Source of the DNA: Tridacna crocea
Lineage: Eukaryota > Mollusca > Bivalvia > Cardiida > Cardiidae
Direction: 5' to 3'
DNA length: 64,000 nucleotides
Assembly: GCA_943736015.1 (NCBI GenBank)
Contig: OX031058.1
Location: 5,728,001 to 5,792,000, forward strand
Below the pieces are notes generated by a model. That model was given only the letters and a program-made list of their open reading frames with translations. It did no database searches and was not told the origin of the DNA. This document shows positions 11,135 through 21,364 of this stretch, in pieces. The number at the start of each line of letters is the position of its first letter. The stretch's first letter is position 1. Made by a program: the position numbers and the translations under genes.

Positions 11135-11406
11135 CCCATTATCACACAATTTCTACTAGTACTATATAACAATCGGATGTGGAACATGCCTGCAGCCTTA
11201 CAGCCCCTGCAGCGTCACGCATAACTGCCCAAAAACAATGCAATCATTCACGTGTGACTGTCCAAGAACAATGTGGTATTATTCCGAAGAACAAGGACCG
11301 GAAATGCCAATGTAGGATGAAGTCATACCGCGGTGTCTGCGAGGCTGCGATGCCTGCGATGCCCAAAAACTAAAGCGAGTATCTAAATCAAAGCGCTAAA
11401 ATTTCC
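11135..11406. other. Unannotated, GC-richer stretch
   Basis: Somewhat cysteine-rich when translated in the plus frame starting near 11177, with small direct repeats of CCTGCGATGCC and CAAGAACAATG. No family recognised. Confidence 0.3.
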
Positions 11407-11619
11407 TTAACTCTTTACCACACAATTCCAGCTTTTAACGACCCTGAGAAAGAAGCCTTTTGAAAACACTGTGGGAAATGGAGAAAATGCTGGTAACCAG
11501 CATTTTCTCCTTTTCCCACAGTGTTTTTTATCCTTTCCAAACCAAATTTTAATTTTTCAATCACCTTTGCTTTGTCATCTGCAAATGCTTTCAATTTGAA
11601 TCGTTTGGTAAAGAGTTAA
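11407..11619 (-). mobile_element. MITE-A, complete copy (213 bp), reverse orientation
   Basis: Opposite orientation to the 2844 copy: it starts TTAACTCTTTACCACACAAT, has ACGACCCTGAGAAAGAAGCC before the hairpin, and ends CATCTGCAAATGCTTTC...GGTAAAGAGTTAA. Confidence 0.85.
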
Positions 11620-11701
11620 ATCAACTAAAATCAAAGGGCTGAAGTTACTTCAAAGCGTCAAAGCGCTTAAATTTCAGTATGATAAAAGTTTATTTTTTCA
11701 G

Positions 11702-12260
11702 CGCCAAATACGAACTGAACTTGGTGAAACAGAAGTTGGCAAAGCATTTAAAAGTGCACGAGAGGAACACGGGTTTGTGGTAAAAAAGTCGAATGCCTAT
11801 ACCTGTATTATGACCGAAACATTGAAGTTCGTCGATATCAGGTAAGTTAGAGCATGATTTTACTTTTATCTATCTATGTATTATTAATGTGTTTTGCATC
11901 ATTATCTATGTATTTTGCATCATTATCTTATGTCCTTTATTTTTGGAATCTCGTATCTAATTCTCACGTTTCAGTCACTTCTTGGCACCAGGCACGTCCT
12001 ATGCACGCTTCCTCAGAGCCTACAATGTCGAGGAAGCCAAAGGCTTCTTCCCCTATGAATGGACCGATGACGTCATGAAGCTAGACCACACCGAGTTACC
12101 TCCCCACGAAGCCTTTTACAGCGCGCTCAAAAACAATAATATCTGTGACGAAGATTATGCTTACTGTCAGAAAGTGTGGGAAGATCGTAACATGTCTATC
12201 TTTTGCGACTTCCTGATATGATATTATAATTTGGACGTAGGTCCCTTCGTCACGGCCCAT
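11702..12260 (+). pseudogene. Broken protein-primed family-B DNA polymerase fragment (Polinton/Maverick-like)
   Basis: Two exon-like segments. The first runs 11702-11841, after a TTTTTTCAG acceptor and before GGTAAGT. The second runs from 11975, after CACGTTTCAG. They are separated by a 133-bp intron whose phase keeps one reading frame. The second segment contains FLAPGTSYARF and LPPHEAFYSALK, and then DYAYCQKVW. These are features I associate with the exonuclease-side region of DNA polymerase type B (organellar/viral, protein-primed) found in Polinton/Maverick-type elements and their relatives. The frame meets a TGA at 12219-12221, and family-like residues (NLDV, PFVTA) continue for a short distance beyond it before a minisatellite begins. 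No polymerase catalytic motifs are in the window. It is probably a dead fragment. A host gene derived from such an element is the alternative. Confidence 0.6.
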
Positions 12261-12309
12261 GGAACGTCTGCAAACTTTCTGCCTTCGATACAGTTTAGGT
12301 TTATGGTTA

Positions 12310-12800
12310 TGTCGTTCCAGTCCGTAGTAAAGGGTGCTGTCGCTGCAGTTCGCGTTTATGGTGCCTTCGATGCAGTTCGCGTATATGGTGCTCTCGCTGA
12401 AGTCCGCGTTAAAGATGCTGTCGATGCAGTCCGCGTTTATGGTGCCTTTGTTGCAGCAAAATTATGGTGCTGGTGCTGCTGTTCGCGTTTATGGTGCTTT
12501 CTCTTAAGTTCAGGTTCAAGGTGCTGTCGATGCAGTCCGCGTTTATGGTGCCTTTGTTGCAGCATAATTATGGTGCTGCTGCTGCTGTTCGCGTTTATGG
12601 TGCTTTCTCTTCAGTTCAGGTTCATGGTACTGCCGCTGCAATCTGTCCTTACGGTGCCGTCGTTCGTGTTTATGGTGCTTTCATTGCAGTTTGCGTTTAT
12701 GGTGCTTTCTCTTCAGTTCGCATTTATGGTGCTGTCATTGCAGTTCATGTTTATGGTGCTGTTGTTACAGTCCGCATTTATGGTGCCGTCGCTGCAGTCC
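12310..12800. repeat. Irregular minisatellite, units about 27-33 bp
   Basis: Imperfect repeats of CGCGTTTATGGTGCTNTC followed by NNTGCAGTC. Two frames stay open across it, giving valine/phenylalanine-rich peptides that reflect the repeat and not a gene. It starts directly after the polymerase fragment and resumes at 13060 beyond a palindromic insertion. Confidence 0.8.
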
Positions 12801-12802
12801 GC

Positions 12803-13062
12803 ATTTCGAGTGGTGAATGTGAAACTATTCCATCTGCAATTTGGAAAATTTTACAGGTGAGGGAAAAACTTTTCATTTCTCTGGAAAGCAATGGTAGATC
12901 ACCATTCTTACGGATATCTAATGTTAAACTCATTTATTCAGTTCTACATAACATATCCAAGAAATGGGATCTAACAATGTTTTCCAGAGAAATGAGAAGT
13001 TTTTTTGTCACCTGTAAAATTTTCCAAAATGCAGATGGAATAGTTTCGCTTTCACCCGTCGA
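12803..13062. mobile_element. Palindromic TIR element inserted in the minisatellite
   Basis: The arms, about 80 bp each, run from GTGGTGAATGTGAAACTATT to its inverted match AATAGTTTCGCTTTCACCC. Inside them are CCATCTGCAATTTGGAAAAT and TTTCATTTCTCTGGAAA with their complements. It is flanked by minisatellite sequence and by CGA on both sides (possible short target duplication). Confidence 0.65.
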
Positions 13063-13195
13063 TTTATGGTGCTGTCGCTAAGTTCCGCGTTTGTGGTGCC
13101 TGCATGCAGTTCACGTTAATGGTGCCTTCTCTACAGTTAGTGTTGATGGTACTTTTGTTGCAGTTCGCGCTGATGGTTCTTTCTCTAAAGTGATG
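13060..13195. repeat. Minisatellite, continuation
   Basis: Further TTTATGGTGCTGTCGCTAAG-type units after the palindromic insertion, decaying rightwards. Confidence 0.7.
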
Positions 13196-13427
13196 ACTAT
13201 GTCATGAAGATAAACCCAATACTCTTTTGCAGGGCACACTGAATTTGAATTACACAAATGACATCATAGGGCGTGCGTTGCAAAATAAAATGAAACAAAC
13301 ACAATCATTAACAACTGTCATTTATCCTTTAATTACTGAGTTAACTAGATGAAAAATTTCCAATCGACAGTTAAAGATGAAATTCTTCAATTTATAGGTT
13401 CCTTTTGCCGAAAAAAAATGGCTACAT

Positions 13428-13492
13428 ATCGGACATTGTCGATTCAAGATCAGACCGTGCGGTCTGTGTTGTCTGGTCTTGATCTAAACTGT
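13428..13492 (+). mobile_element. MITE-B hairpin core, diverged
   Basis: CGGACATTGTCGATTCAAG and GATCAGACCGTGCGGTCTG with a partly mismatched right arm ending CTTGATCTAAACTG. Confidence 0.55.
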
Positions 13493-13654
13493 GGTCTTTC
13501 AAACAACTGGGCCAGGATAGGAAGTTTAAGGGATAAAAAATGCAGGTTATATTACATTAGCATAGCACCTTACAAATATGTGACCCTAAGTTTCATTTCA
13601 AATTCTAATCGAGTTGTGGAGAATTTTCTGTTTGGCAGAATTTCGTAGTTTTGG

Positions 13655-13877
13655 TCAAGCCATTATCAAGCCAGCCCTGCTTTTTACGACCCTGAGATAG
13701 AAGCCTTTTGAAAACATTGTGGAAAAAGGACAAAATGCTGGATACCAGCATTTTCTCCTTTTCCCACAATGCTTTCTACCATGCTTTCTACCCTGCTGGA
13801 AACAAATTTCAACTATTGAGTTACGTTTAATCGGTCGTCTGCAAGTACTTTCAATTTGTCGTTTGGGAATGGGTTAA
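13655..13877 (-). mobile_element. MITE-A, complete copy, reverse orientation
   Basis: Left end decayed (TCAAGCCATTATC) and right end GGGAATGGGTTAA. A short duplication of CATGCTTTCTACC follows the hairpin. Confidence 0.8.
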
Positions 13878-14358
13878 GTAAAGAAATGTAAACTCGTGTT
13901 TTTCTTTGCTCATACTTCTTAATACCGTTGGTCGCATTTTAACACTTTGGAAAACATGTTGGAAAAGGGAAAAATTGCTCGATCGCACACCAGTTTGCGT
14001 TGACAGGATTAAACCTTCCATCCAGAAACCAAAGACTGCATTGAAATCAAAGCCCTGACAGTACTGAAACTAGACTTTTTTCCATCTATGAAGGTGTGAC
14101 GTACATGGGTCAGTAACCTAGTATTCAATAAAATTTTGTAAAGATTACATTGTTGAAGGAGAATCAAACATGGTGATAATTATGAAATTACCTTTTTTTT
14201 TCAGTAGAGTATGGCTTTCACTGTGCAAAAATAAAGACTCTTGTCGAAACGCAGACTGTAATGGCAGACTGTGATTGCTTACCTGAGTAGAAACCTTTTT
14301 TGCTGTCCGTAATTTTTTTCGGATCAAAGGTCCATTCTACCTCATGAAGCAGGGTTTT

Positions 14359-15169
14359 GTGGTATTTTAGGTATCTGTCGAAGACAATACCACTATGAGT
14401 TCAATTTTGAATTTTGAAGACCATGTATAGCATTTTGGGCAAAGCCGAAGGAAAATAAATCCAATTAAACTCAAGTTTTCTCAGACAAATCATTTTTTTG
14501 GGTGGATCTTCGATATATGTAATAGGAAATGGCGGGATAAGATAAACTGGGTGAGGCCATCGATCGTGGAAATATTATTTTTTTATTGAAAATAGCTTTA
14601 CCCGCTCATAGCCTTCTATAGGCGCAATGATATAGGGATAAGATAAACTGGGTGAGGCCATCGATCGTGGAAATATTATTATTTTTTATTGAAAATAGCT
14701 TTACCCGCTCATAGCCTTCTATAGGCGCGTGATACAAAATGTATACACGTATGCCTGTTCATCCCATGCTTGTTCATCCCATGATTGCACGCTACACCAT
14801 GTGATTGTGCATGAATACAAATAGATCGAAGTAATTGATTGTCAAGTTGGGAATTATACTTTTAATCAAAAAGATATATCAAAATCATAGTTTTCGGGTA
14901 CAAACTTAATTTTATTCGATATATTTACATGGTTACTCTCTCTATCCATCATGCATTCTACTGTCAAGGGACGTTACTCCTGATTTCTCCTAATGACCAA
15001 AGGGAGACAGCTAATTCACAAATAATTCTAACTATGTCATGAGTACTCTCCATTCACCTAAAATGGTATTCATTTGCTTGGTAGGTTGACTTTCAGGTAA
15101 ATATTTGAATAATATTTCTCTTTTTCAAATTATTAATTCCATACTATGGCTTTCCCTGACAACTACCAC
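14359..15169 (+). mobile_element. Family H repeat, copy 2, with internal duplication
   Basis: Termini GTGGTATTTTAGG and GACAACTACCAC. A block of about 100 bp starting GGGATAAGATAAACTGGGTG is tandemly duplicated (14534-14634 and 14635-14730), making this copy about 170 bp longer than copy 1. Confidence 0.65.
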
Positions 15170-15365
15170 TTAAGAGTTTTCAACGAATTGATTTATCAAC
15201 AAATTTACCCACTTTATGCAACGATTTCTTTAGTTAACTACACTACGAATATCCACATAACCTCCTTTTCCCAGTGTGTCGCTCATGTAAGAGGGGATTT
15301 TTTTCTAAAATAAAATATCGTGACAAAGACTGATAAACAGTCCGATTTTACATTTCTCTGGAAGA

Positions 15366-15577
15366 TTAACCCTTATCCCGCAAAATTACTAAAATGAAAT
15401 TTTCATTTCGATAAGAAAACACAAAATACTGCCATTTCAAAGTATTGTTTTGGGGAATAATATCTCCTTATCGGACAGTGTAGATCCAAGATCAGAGTGC
15501 ACGTTATGTGCACTCTGATCTTGATCTGCACTGTCCGCAATAAGTCAATGAGTCGCGATTATCAGCCTAAAGGTTAA
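15366..15577 (-). mobile_element. MITE-B, complete copy (212 bp)
   Basis: TTAACCCTTATCCCGC left end, AAAGGTTAA right end, and a hairpin in which GATCAGAGTGCAC has a compensating change in the other arm (GTGCACTCTGATC). Confidence 0.85.
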
Positions 15578-15884
15578 ATGTTGTGAAACAGTTCAAGTTT
15601 TGAGTTCAAACAAAGAGTAGTGGGTCGCTTTACAATCGGTTACTCTGATTGATTTTATAAGATCAGAATTAATATGACGTTATCGCAAGTATTTTTACAT
15701 GATCTTACGTAATCCATCTATGTTTTTGAATCGGGTTACATTCACGTGACCGCCTTTTGCTAAATTGTGAGACGAAATCTGAAATCAACTAAAGCTTTAT
15801 GCCGCTAAAATAGAACTTTGAAGCTGATTTTCTGCTATTATTTTTCAAAGGTATTTCTGGGAAAAAAAGTATCTATTCAGCGTA

Positions 15885-15957
15885 CAATGTAGATCTAAGA
15901 TCAGACTGCACGTTCTGTGCAGTCTGTGCAGTCTAATCCTGATTTACACTGCACTCA
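15885..15957 (-). mobile_element. MITE-B core with duplicated loop segment
   Basis: GATCAGACTGCACGTTC followed by GTGCAGTCT repeated twice, so the right arm carries a 10-bp duplication. Confidence 0.65.
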
Positions 15958-15984
15958 AAGGGTCGTGCTAGGTACCTATCTTGT

Positions 15985-16165
15985 TACCCGGCTGGGTTGC
16001 TCAGTGGTTAGCGTATCTGACTCGTGACCCGAAGGTCGCGGATTCGATAGCCGGTTGTGGTGAACCTTCTTTCCGGCGGTTTTTCAAAAAACCACATGGC
16101 TACGTAACTGATAGCCATGATATGACCTTAGCTATTAAATTGGCGTTAAACTCCAAAACAAACCA
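15985..16165 (+). repeat. tRNA-derived SINE
   Basis: Starts CCGGCTGGGTTGCTCAGTGG (A box) and has a B-box-like GGATTCGATAGCC. It ends with TTGGCGTTAAACTCC and an AAAACAAACC tail. The GCGTTAAAC...AAAACAAAC tail is a style seen in invertebrate SINE/LINE 3' ends (general knowledge). Confidence 0.65.
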
Positions 16166-16364
16166 AACTAATATAAAAGTAGCTTGAAGGTTAGGAGGCT
16201 AGGTATTCCAGTAAGGAAATACCGCTGAAAAAAATGTTTTATTTTCTTGACACTTGTTTTTTCTTCTTTACCGGCGGCTTAAACGCTACCGTCTTACTTA
16301 ATTCAATGACGATTATTTTTTGACAATTTGTTAGAATACAAAAATCTGAATATCTCTCTCTAAC

Positions 16365-16590
16365 TTAACCACACCGTTCCGAGTTATGACGACACTTAGA
16401 GAAACGGTCTTTTGTAAACTTTGTGGGAAAAGGAGAAAATGCTGGTGACCAGCATTTTCTCCTTTTCTCACAATGTTTTCAACCAAATTAAAGTCAAATT
16501 CCATCATTCGAGCCACATTCAATTCGTCTTTCAACAAACGCTTTCAATTCGGTACAGTCCAAAATCTTGCCCGGTTTGGTAAAGAGTTTA
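16365..16590 (-). mobile_element. MITE-A, complete copy, reverse orientation
   Basis: TTAACCACACCGTTCC left end and TTTGGTAAAGAGTTTA right end. The hairpin centre GCTGGTGACCAGC is intact. Confidence 0.8.
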
Positions 16591-16599
16591 GGATAGGCC

Positions 16600-16905
16600 C
16601 GGAATTCTTGAAACATCGGCTTTCTTCGCCAAAACCGCACGGATTCGGCTAAGAACCGGTAATCCGTACCCGCTCCGGGGGAACCGGCGTATACCGGCCG
16701 ATCGATTACGGATTAACCGAGTCTTAGCCGAATCCGCACGGTCTTTTTCGACGATGAAAGGCGATGTTAAACCGATTCCATTAGGGTGCCATATCCCATT
16801 CGGCATACCTTGGGTGATGGGAGCCATCAAGTCCCTCGGCTGTAACTGGTGGATCGATATGTAACAGATCGGTACATTCATCGCCAGGAAATACGCCGGT
16901 TTACC
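16600..16905. other. CpG- and GC-rich island with a fold-back
   Basis: Much richer in C, G and CpG than its surroundings. Contains an imperfect inverted repeat: CCGCACGGATTCGGCTAAG at 16636 and CTTAGCCGAATCCGCACGG near 16722, about 105 bp overall, enclosing CCGCTCCGGGGGAACCGGCG. A 97-codon minus ORF crosses it without a recognised family. It could be an unmethylated regulatory island or an insertion of foreign composition. Confidence 0.4.
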
Positions 16906-17426
16906 GTTTTGAAATTTTTAAGGCTCCTCTTACAAAAGAAATCTTGAGTTTCAATTTTCTATCGAAATCTTTTTTACTATATTTCAGTTGACAATCCGTT
17001 CGTACATTCATTTTTAACGTGGTTGATCATATTCCGATTGAAATTTTCACCGAAAAATAGACAGAGGTGAATAACTTCGTCGATGCTGTTTATGTTGCTG
17101 CTAAACGACTATCAGTGGCACGCTATATACATGTATAGAATCACGTGATTCTCAGTTCAAATGGAAACGACCATAATACGAACGAGGTTAGATGTAGGTA
17201 CGGAATCGGCCGAGTTGTGACGAGTGTGCCCTATCCGTAACTATAGACGAGTACAGTTCTATTCTGCCCTGCTCTGAAAGGGATGACAAAGTTCAATATA
17301 AACTGGGGCAGACCTCATTACTATATCATCTTTAACGGTCTTATCAACCACGTTTATGTCATCTAGCCTCAGGTAAAACTGAACCAGGTTTTGGTAAAAG
17401 GGAGTTAAATGCTCCTCTGTGATGTA
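16906..17426. other. Unannotated stretch
   Basis: Nothing recognised on either strand. Confidence 0.4.
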
Positions 17427-17655
17427 TTAACTCTTTACCACACAATCCCGACTTTTAACGATCCTGAGAAAGAAGCCTTTTGAAAACATTGTGGGAAAAG
17501 GAGAAAATGCTGGTAACCAGCATTTTCTCCTTTTCCCACAATGTTTTCTACCCTTCCTAAATCCAGTTTCAATTATTGATTCACACTTAATTTGTCATCT
17601 GCAAATGCGTTTAATTTGGACAAATCTAAAATTTTGTAGTTTGGTAAAGGGTTAA
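17427..17655 (-). mobile_element. MITE-A, complete copy (229 bp), reverse orientation
   Basis: TTAACTCTTTACCACACAAT to TTTGGTAAAGGGTTAA, with a perfect central hairpin. One of the cleanest copies. Confidence 0.9.
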
Positions 17656-17687
17656 TATATAGGATATTTGTTTTTTTTTTTCGGTGA

Positions 17688-18080
17688 AAGAACGAAATTT
17701 ATTTCATCGAGTGAACACCTTCGGTAGTATTTTTACTCGTGGCACAGCCACGAGTGAAAATATTACCGATGGTGTTCACAAGATGAAACTATTTCGAACT
17801 TTCACCGAAAGAGGAAAAAAAACATATATTCTATTTATTTCATGCTTTCAACCCTTTCTGGGAGGATCTTTATCAAAGTCCAGTACAGTTCTTTTCCTTT
17901 ATTCCCCGTGGCGTACCCCTCCCGCATAGTAACGCATTACAATATTACGTCAAGCGAGAGAAATGTAAGGTAAATGACTTCATATTTCCATCTGGTTGTG
18001 AGGTACGTGCAATTTACCTAAGCAACAAGAACATGAAAATCGGTATTTTCACTGGTCTTACCCGTGTAATGTCGCAAAAT
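17688..18080 (+). mobile_element. Family G element, copy 1
   Basis: Begins with a palindrome of about 130 bp (TCGGTGAAAGAACGAAAT...TTTCACCGA, containing GTGAACACCTTCGG and the paired CCGATGGTGTTCAC). It continues with TTCCCCGTGGCGTACCCC, GACTTCATATTTCCATC and AAATCGGTATTTTCACTGG. Other copies are at 24250-24610 and, reversed, at 26369-26685. Confidence 0.65.
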
Positions 18081-18275
18081 TTGGGCTTAATAGTTTTTCA
18101 AACTTTATTGATCAAGACAGCCTGCACAGTCGGCGCAGGCTGTCTTGGATCGAAACTCTTTGCTACGGGTCAATTACCTTCATGTCAAAGGACCTGTTTA
18201 CCTCATGATTTGCTTTTTTATAATTTATCAGGAAATTGCATTAAACCTTCCTTTGCCAGAACACGGCCAATATGG
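18081..18275 (+). mobile_element. Family E element, partial
   Basis: AAGACAGCCTGCACAGTCGG with its complement, ATGTCAAAGGACC, CTCATGATTTGC, and the right end TTAAACCTTCCTTTGCCAGA. Confidence 0.5.
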
Positions 18276-18299
18276 CTGCTAATCGTGACTCAGCGACCT

Positions 18300-18454
18300 T
18301 TTGCGGACAGTGTAGATCAAGATCAGACTGCACAGAACGTGCAGTCTGATCTTGGATCTACACTGTCCGATAAGGAGATATCATTCCCCTAAACATAACC
18401 TTGAAATAGCAATATTGTTTTTTTACTATCAAATTGAAATTTTCATTTCAGTTA
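18300..18454 (+). mobile_element. MITE-B, core and right part
   Basis: Perfect hairpin GGACAGTGTAGATCAAGATC to GATCTACACTGTCC at 18303-18369, followed by the usual TAAGGAGATATCATTCCCCT and AATTGAAATTTTCATTTCAG. It abuts the TTAA of the next MITE-A. Confidence 0.8.
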
Positions 18455-18683
18455 TTAACTCTTTACCACACGAGAAAAATTTAGACTGGTCCAAACTGAA
18501 AGCATTTGCAGACGACAAAATAAAAGTGACTGAAAAATTGAAATTTGTTCTGGGAAGGGTAGAAAACACTGTGGGAAAAGGAGAAAATGCTGGTTACCAG
18601 CATTTTCTCCTTTCCCCACAATGTTTTCTAAAGGCTTCTTTCTCAGGAGCGTCAAAAGTAGGTACTGTGTGGTAATGGGTTAA
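18455..18683 (+). mobile_element. MITE-A, complete copy (229 bp)
   Basis: TTAACTCTTTACCACACGAG to GTGTGGTAATGGGTTAA. It seems to have inserted at the right end of the preceding MITE-B, whose GCAGGATTAAGG-like end reappears after it. Confidence 0.9.
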
Positions 18684-18796
18684 GCAGGATTAAGGTTTTA
18701 ATCTTACTGATTAGATTAAACAAGCGAGCAGTATAAATCTAGAATGAGACGGCGAGTTCTGTACAGACTGGCTTTGATATATCTCGTTCACTACGG

Positions 18797-19002
18797 TGTA
18801 AAACAGAGAAATGACGCTCTCCTACAAAATGACGCATGGGTCATTTCACTACGTAGAGGAATGACCCGGGTCATTATTCTACGTAGAGAAATAACCCTCT
18901 GGGCTCATTTCTCTACGTAGAATACTGATTCGGGTCATTCCTCTACGTAGAGAAATGACCCGTGGGTCATTTTCTAGTGGAGGGCCATTTCTCTAGATTA
19001 CA
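18797..19002 (+). mobile_element. Family D palindrome (206 bp), with ACGG target duplication
   Basis: Ends TGTAAAACAGAGAAATGACG and CATTTCTCTAGATTACA. ACGG is directly repeated at 18793-18796 and 19003-19006. The interior alternates CTACGTAGA and ATGACCCGGGTCAT palindromes. Confidence 0.8.
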
Positions 19003-19049
19003 ACGGCCCCTTATTTTGCATCCGACGCTGAAAGACTTAATGAAGCATA

Positions 19050-19263
19050 TTGATCTTTATCCTGTCAAATAGATAGCATGAAACAGTCAAATCGATAGTA
19101 AAAATTCAAATGCTGGCATTTCAAAGGTATTTTTGAGAGAACGACATCTCCTTATTGGACAGTGTAGATCAAAGATCAGACCACAAGTTCTGTGCAGTCT
19201 GATCTTTGATCTAGACCGTCCAAAAAAAGGTCAGTGTGTCGCACTCAGCAGCCTATGGGTTAA
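19050..19263 (-). mobile_element. MITE-B copy sharing a TTAA with the next MITE-A
   Basis: CTTATTGGACAGTGTAGATC hairpin with GTCAGTGTGTCGCACTCAGC and GGGTTAA at the right end. The TTAA at 19260-19263 is also the left end of the following MITE-A. Confidence 0.75.
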
Positions 19264-19488
19264 CTCTTTGCCAATCGACAAAATTTAAGACTGGTCCAAA
19301 TTGAAAGCATTTGCAGACGACAAAATAAACGTAACTTAAGTATTGAAATTTGTTTCCAGCAGGGTACAAAACATTGTGGGAAAAGGAGAAAATGCTGATT
19401 ACCAGCATTTTCTCCTTTTCCCACAATGTTTTCAAAAGGCTTCGTTCTCAAGGTCGTAAAAACAAGGGATTGTTTGGTAAAGAGTTAA
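19260..19488 (+). mobile_element. MITE-A, complete copy (229 bp)
   Basis: TTAACTCTTTGCCAATCGAC to TTTGGTAAAGAGTTAA with a perfect hairpin (GGAGAAAATGCTGATTACC variant centre). Confidence 0.9.
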
Positions 19489-19523
19489 TGCAATACAACG
19501 GTACATAAAATTTTTAATTGAAC

Positions 19524-19752
19524 TCTTAACCAGATAAGATAAGGTAAAATTTTAGACTGGTCCAAATTTAAAGTACATGTATTTGCAGACGACAAAGTCG
19601 GTGTGTTCCATGTGTTGGAATCCGGCTTTGAAAGGATAGAAAATATTGTGGGAAATGGAAAAAGCTAGCTACCAGCATTTTCACCTGTTTCTACAGTGTT
19701 TTCAATAGCTTTTTATTCCTAGGGTCATCGAAACTCGGGTTGTGAAGGGGCT
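19524..19752 (+). mobile_element. MITE-A, old diverged copy
   Basis: Recognisable AAATTTTAGACTGGTCC, GCAGACGACAAA and ACCAGCATTTTCACC, but both ends are decayed. Confidence 0.6.
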
Positions 19753-19822
19753 ACGGATTTTGTATAGGCAAAGGGTCACTTGTCAGTCAAAGGTAAGATC
19801 TCGACTGGTTTAAGTGACAGCT

Positions 19823-19828
19823 GTCTCT

Positions 19829-19879
<51 letters not shown>

Positions 19880-19896
19880 GAGCCCACCCAGGGACG
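19823..19896 (+). tRNA. tRNA-Asn (anticodon GTT)
   Basis: A 74-nt cloverleaf. Acceptor GTCTCTG pairs with CAGGGAC, the D arm is GCGCAATCGGTTAGCGC, the anticodon arm TTCGGCTGTTAACCGAA has anticodon GTT, and the T arm is GGTGGTTCGAGCCCACC. The discriminator is G and no CCA is encoded, as expected for eukaryotes. TTTT occurs about 10 nt downstream as a Pol III terminator. Identical to the copy at 33797. Confidence 0.95.
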
Positions 19897-19899
19897 GAT

Positions 19900-20332
19900 A
19901 AATGTTTTACACTACTTTTATTGTATAAATTTACTTTTAAAGGTTGACGATTTCGCAAACAGGACTTACTCCGAATTTTGAAAAAGGTCACGATTAGATG
20001 CAGTTTAAATTTGAGAGCGAAAAAAGTCTGAAAAAAGTCACTTTAATTTAAAGGACATCGTTTTTGGATAGTATGGAAAACACTGTTTGTGAAAATCGTC
20101 TCTTTCATTCAATTTCTCAATTCCAGAACATTATATTTGTCTCGCACCGTTTTATGAAGGTATCATCTATAAGCCCCAGAAACGTTTTTTTTTTTTTTAA
20201 AGTCAAATAGGTCTAAAAAATTTAACTAGTCAAACTACGAGAAAAAATATAGCTTAAAGTAATGCCAACAGTACTTTTTTCCATAAAAAAAGTGCGATTT
20301 CAAAATTCTTTCGCTGGATAAACTCCACCATA
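19900..20332. other. Unannotated AT-rich stretch
   Basis: Nothing recognised beyond the tRNA terminator and a poly-T run near 20186. Confidence 0.4.
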
Positions 20333-20400
20333 TCGGACAGTGTAGATCAAAGATCAGACTGCACGGAACGTGCAGTCTGATCTTGATCTACACTGTCCGC
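20333..20400 (+). mobile_element. MITE-B hairpin core
   Basis: TCGGACAGTGTAGATC to GATCTACACTGTCCG, perfect apart from one extra A. Right arm context GCCTTGAGTTCCCC. The outer ends are decayed. Confidence 0.75.
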
Positions 20401-20578
20401 ACAAGTGCCTTGAGTTCCCCTTACAAACCAAGGGTTAGTGAAAAAGAATAAAAGAGACGTGCTTTTTACTGACAAATAATCAGAGTAAAATGACTACAGA
20501 AAATGTATGAGTCATGATTTATGTCTGTTATTAATCCTTGCCCTTTTTAGTAGAAATTGCATTTTTTTTCATTGCATG

Positions 20579-20637
20579 GATCCCAGCCTGAGATCAGACT
20601 GCCTAAAACGTGTACTCCGATCATGGATTCCCAGTGT
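20579..20637 (+). mobile_element. MITE-B core, heavily diverged
   Basis: GATCCCAGCCTGAGATCAGACTG and the partly paired TCCGATCATGGATTCCCAG. Confidence 0.4.
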
Positions 20638-20919
20638 TTTCTGCAAGCGTATACAATTATAACACGAGTGAATTATTATATAATAAGAAGAATCAAAATT
20701 GGACACTACTTCTTGTTTTATTTTTTGTTATGTTTTATTGACTGTAAATATCCTGTTTATTTTTTCTAGTTTTTTTTTAGCGCACAATGAATCGTGAAAC
20801 CACTTTTTTCAATGCAAATGACCATAATATTTAGGTTTCAAGATTGAATTGGGCCAGAATTTCTTAGCAAAATATACTATACAGATAAGCAGATACACGA
20901 TTAGGCGGTGTCTTCTCAG

Positions 20920-21195
20920 TTCGCCCAATTCCATTTCGCCCATTCCGCCAAACTTTTCTTCCCATTTTGCCCTTTGCCGTCTTGTCCCCTACCCATTTTG
21001 CCCTTTTTTCATTTTGCCCCATTGCCACCTCGCCCAATGATCTTTTCGCCCAATTACCGTTTCGCCCTTTTGCCAACTCATCCTTTGCCAGTTCGCCCAA
21101 CGCCATCTCGCCCCTTTATCATTTCGCCCCTTCATCACTTCGCCCAATGCCATTTTGCCCAGTTATCAGCTCGCCCGATCACCATTTTGGCCCTT
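20920..21195 (+). repeat. 15-bp minisatellite, forward arm (TTCGCCC units)
   Basis: About 18 units of TTCGCCCNNTTNCCA with an approximate 15-bp period (variants TTTTGCCC). The reverse-complement array is at 21365-21630, so the pair forms a large inverted repeat around a spacer of about 170 bp. The 15-bp period keeps frames open on both strands, and these are not genes. Confidence 0.9.
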
Positions 21196-21364
21196 ACGTG
21201 TTGTAGCCTACACCATGTTCCTTTACCAAAGGAAATACTGTGTAACCAATAAGTCCTCCTCACCTGTGATTTTTCTGCGGGCCATAATAGCCCTCAAAAT
21301 AAGGTCCATAAATTGAGGAATTAACTTATAAGAGAACTTTTTACTAGATTTGGGCCAGATATCA

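Noticed and set aside
11179..11373. A cysteine-containing small protein or EGF-like exon
   Set aside because: Cysteine spacing fits no domain I know and there is no splice or start support.
12231..13081. Two plus-strand frames of over 200 codons after the polymerase fragment
   Set aside because: They read the minisatellite and the inserted palindrome. There is no similarity to the polymerase family beyond the first few codons.
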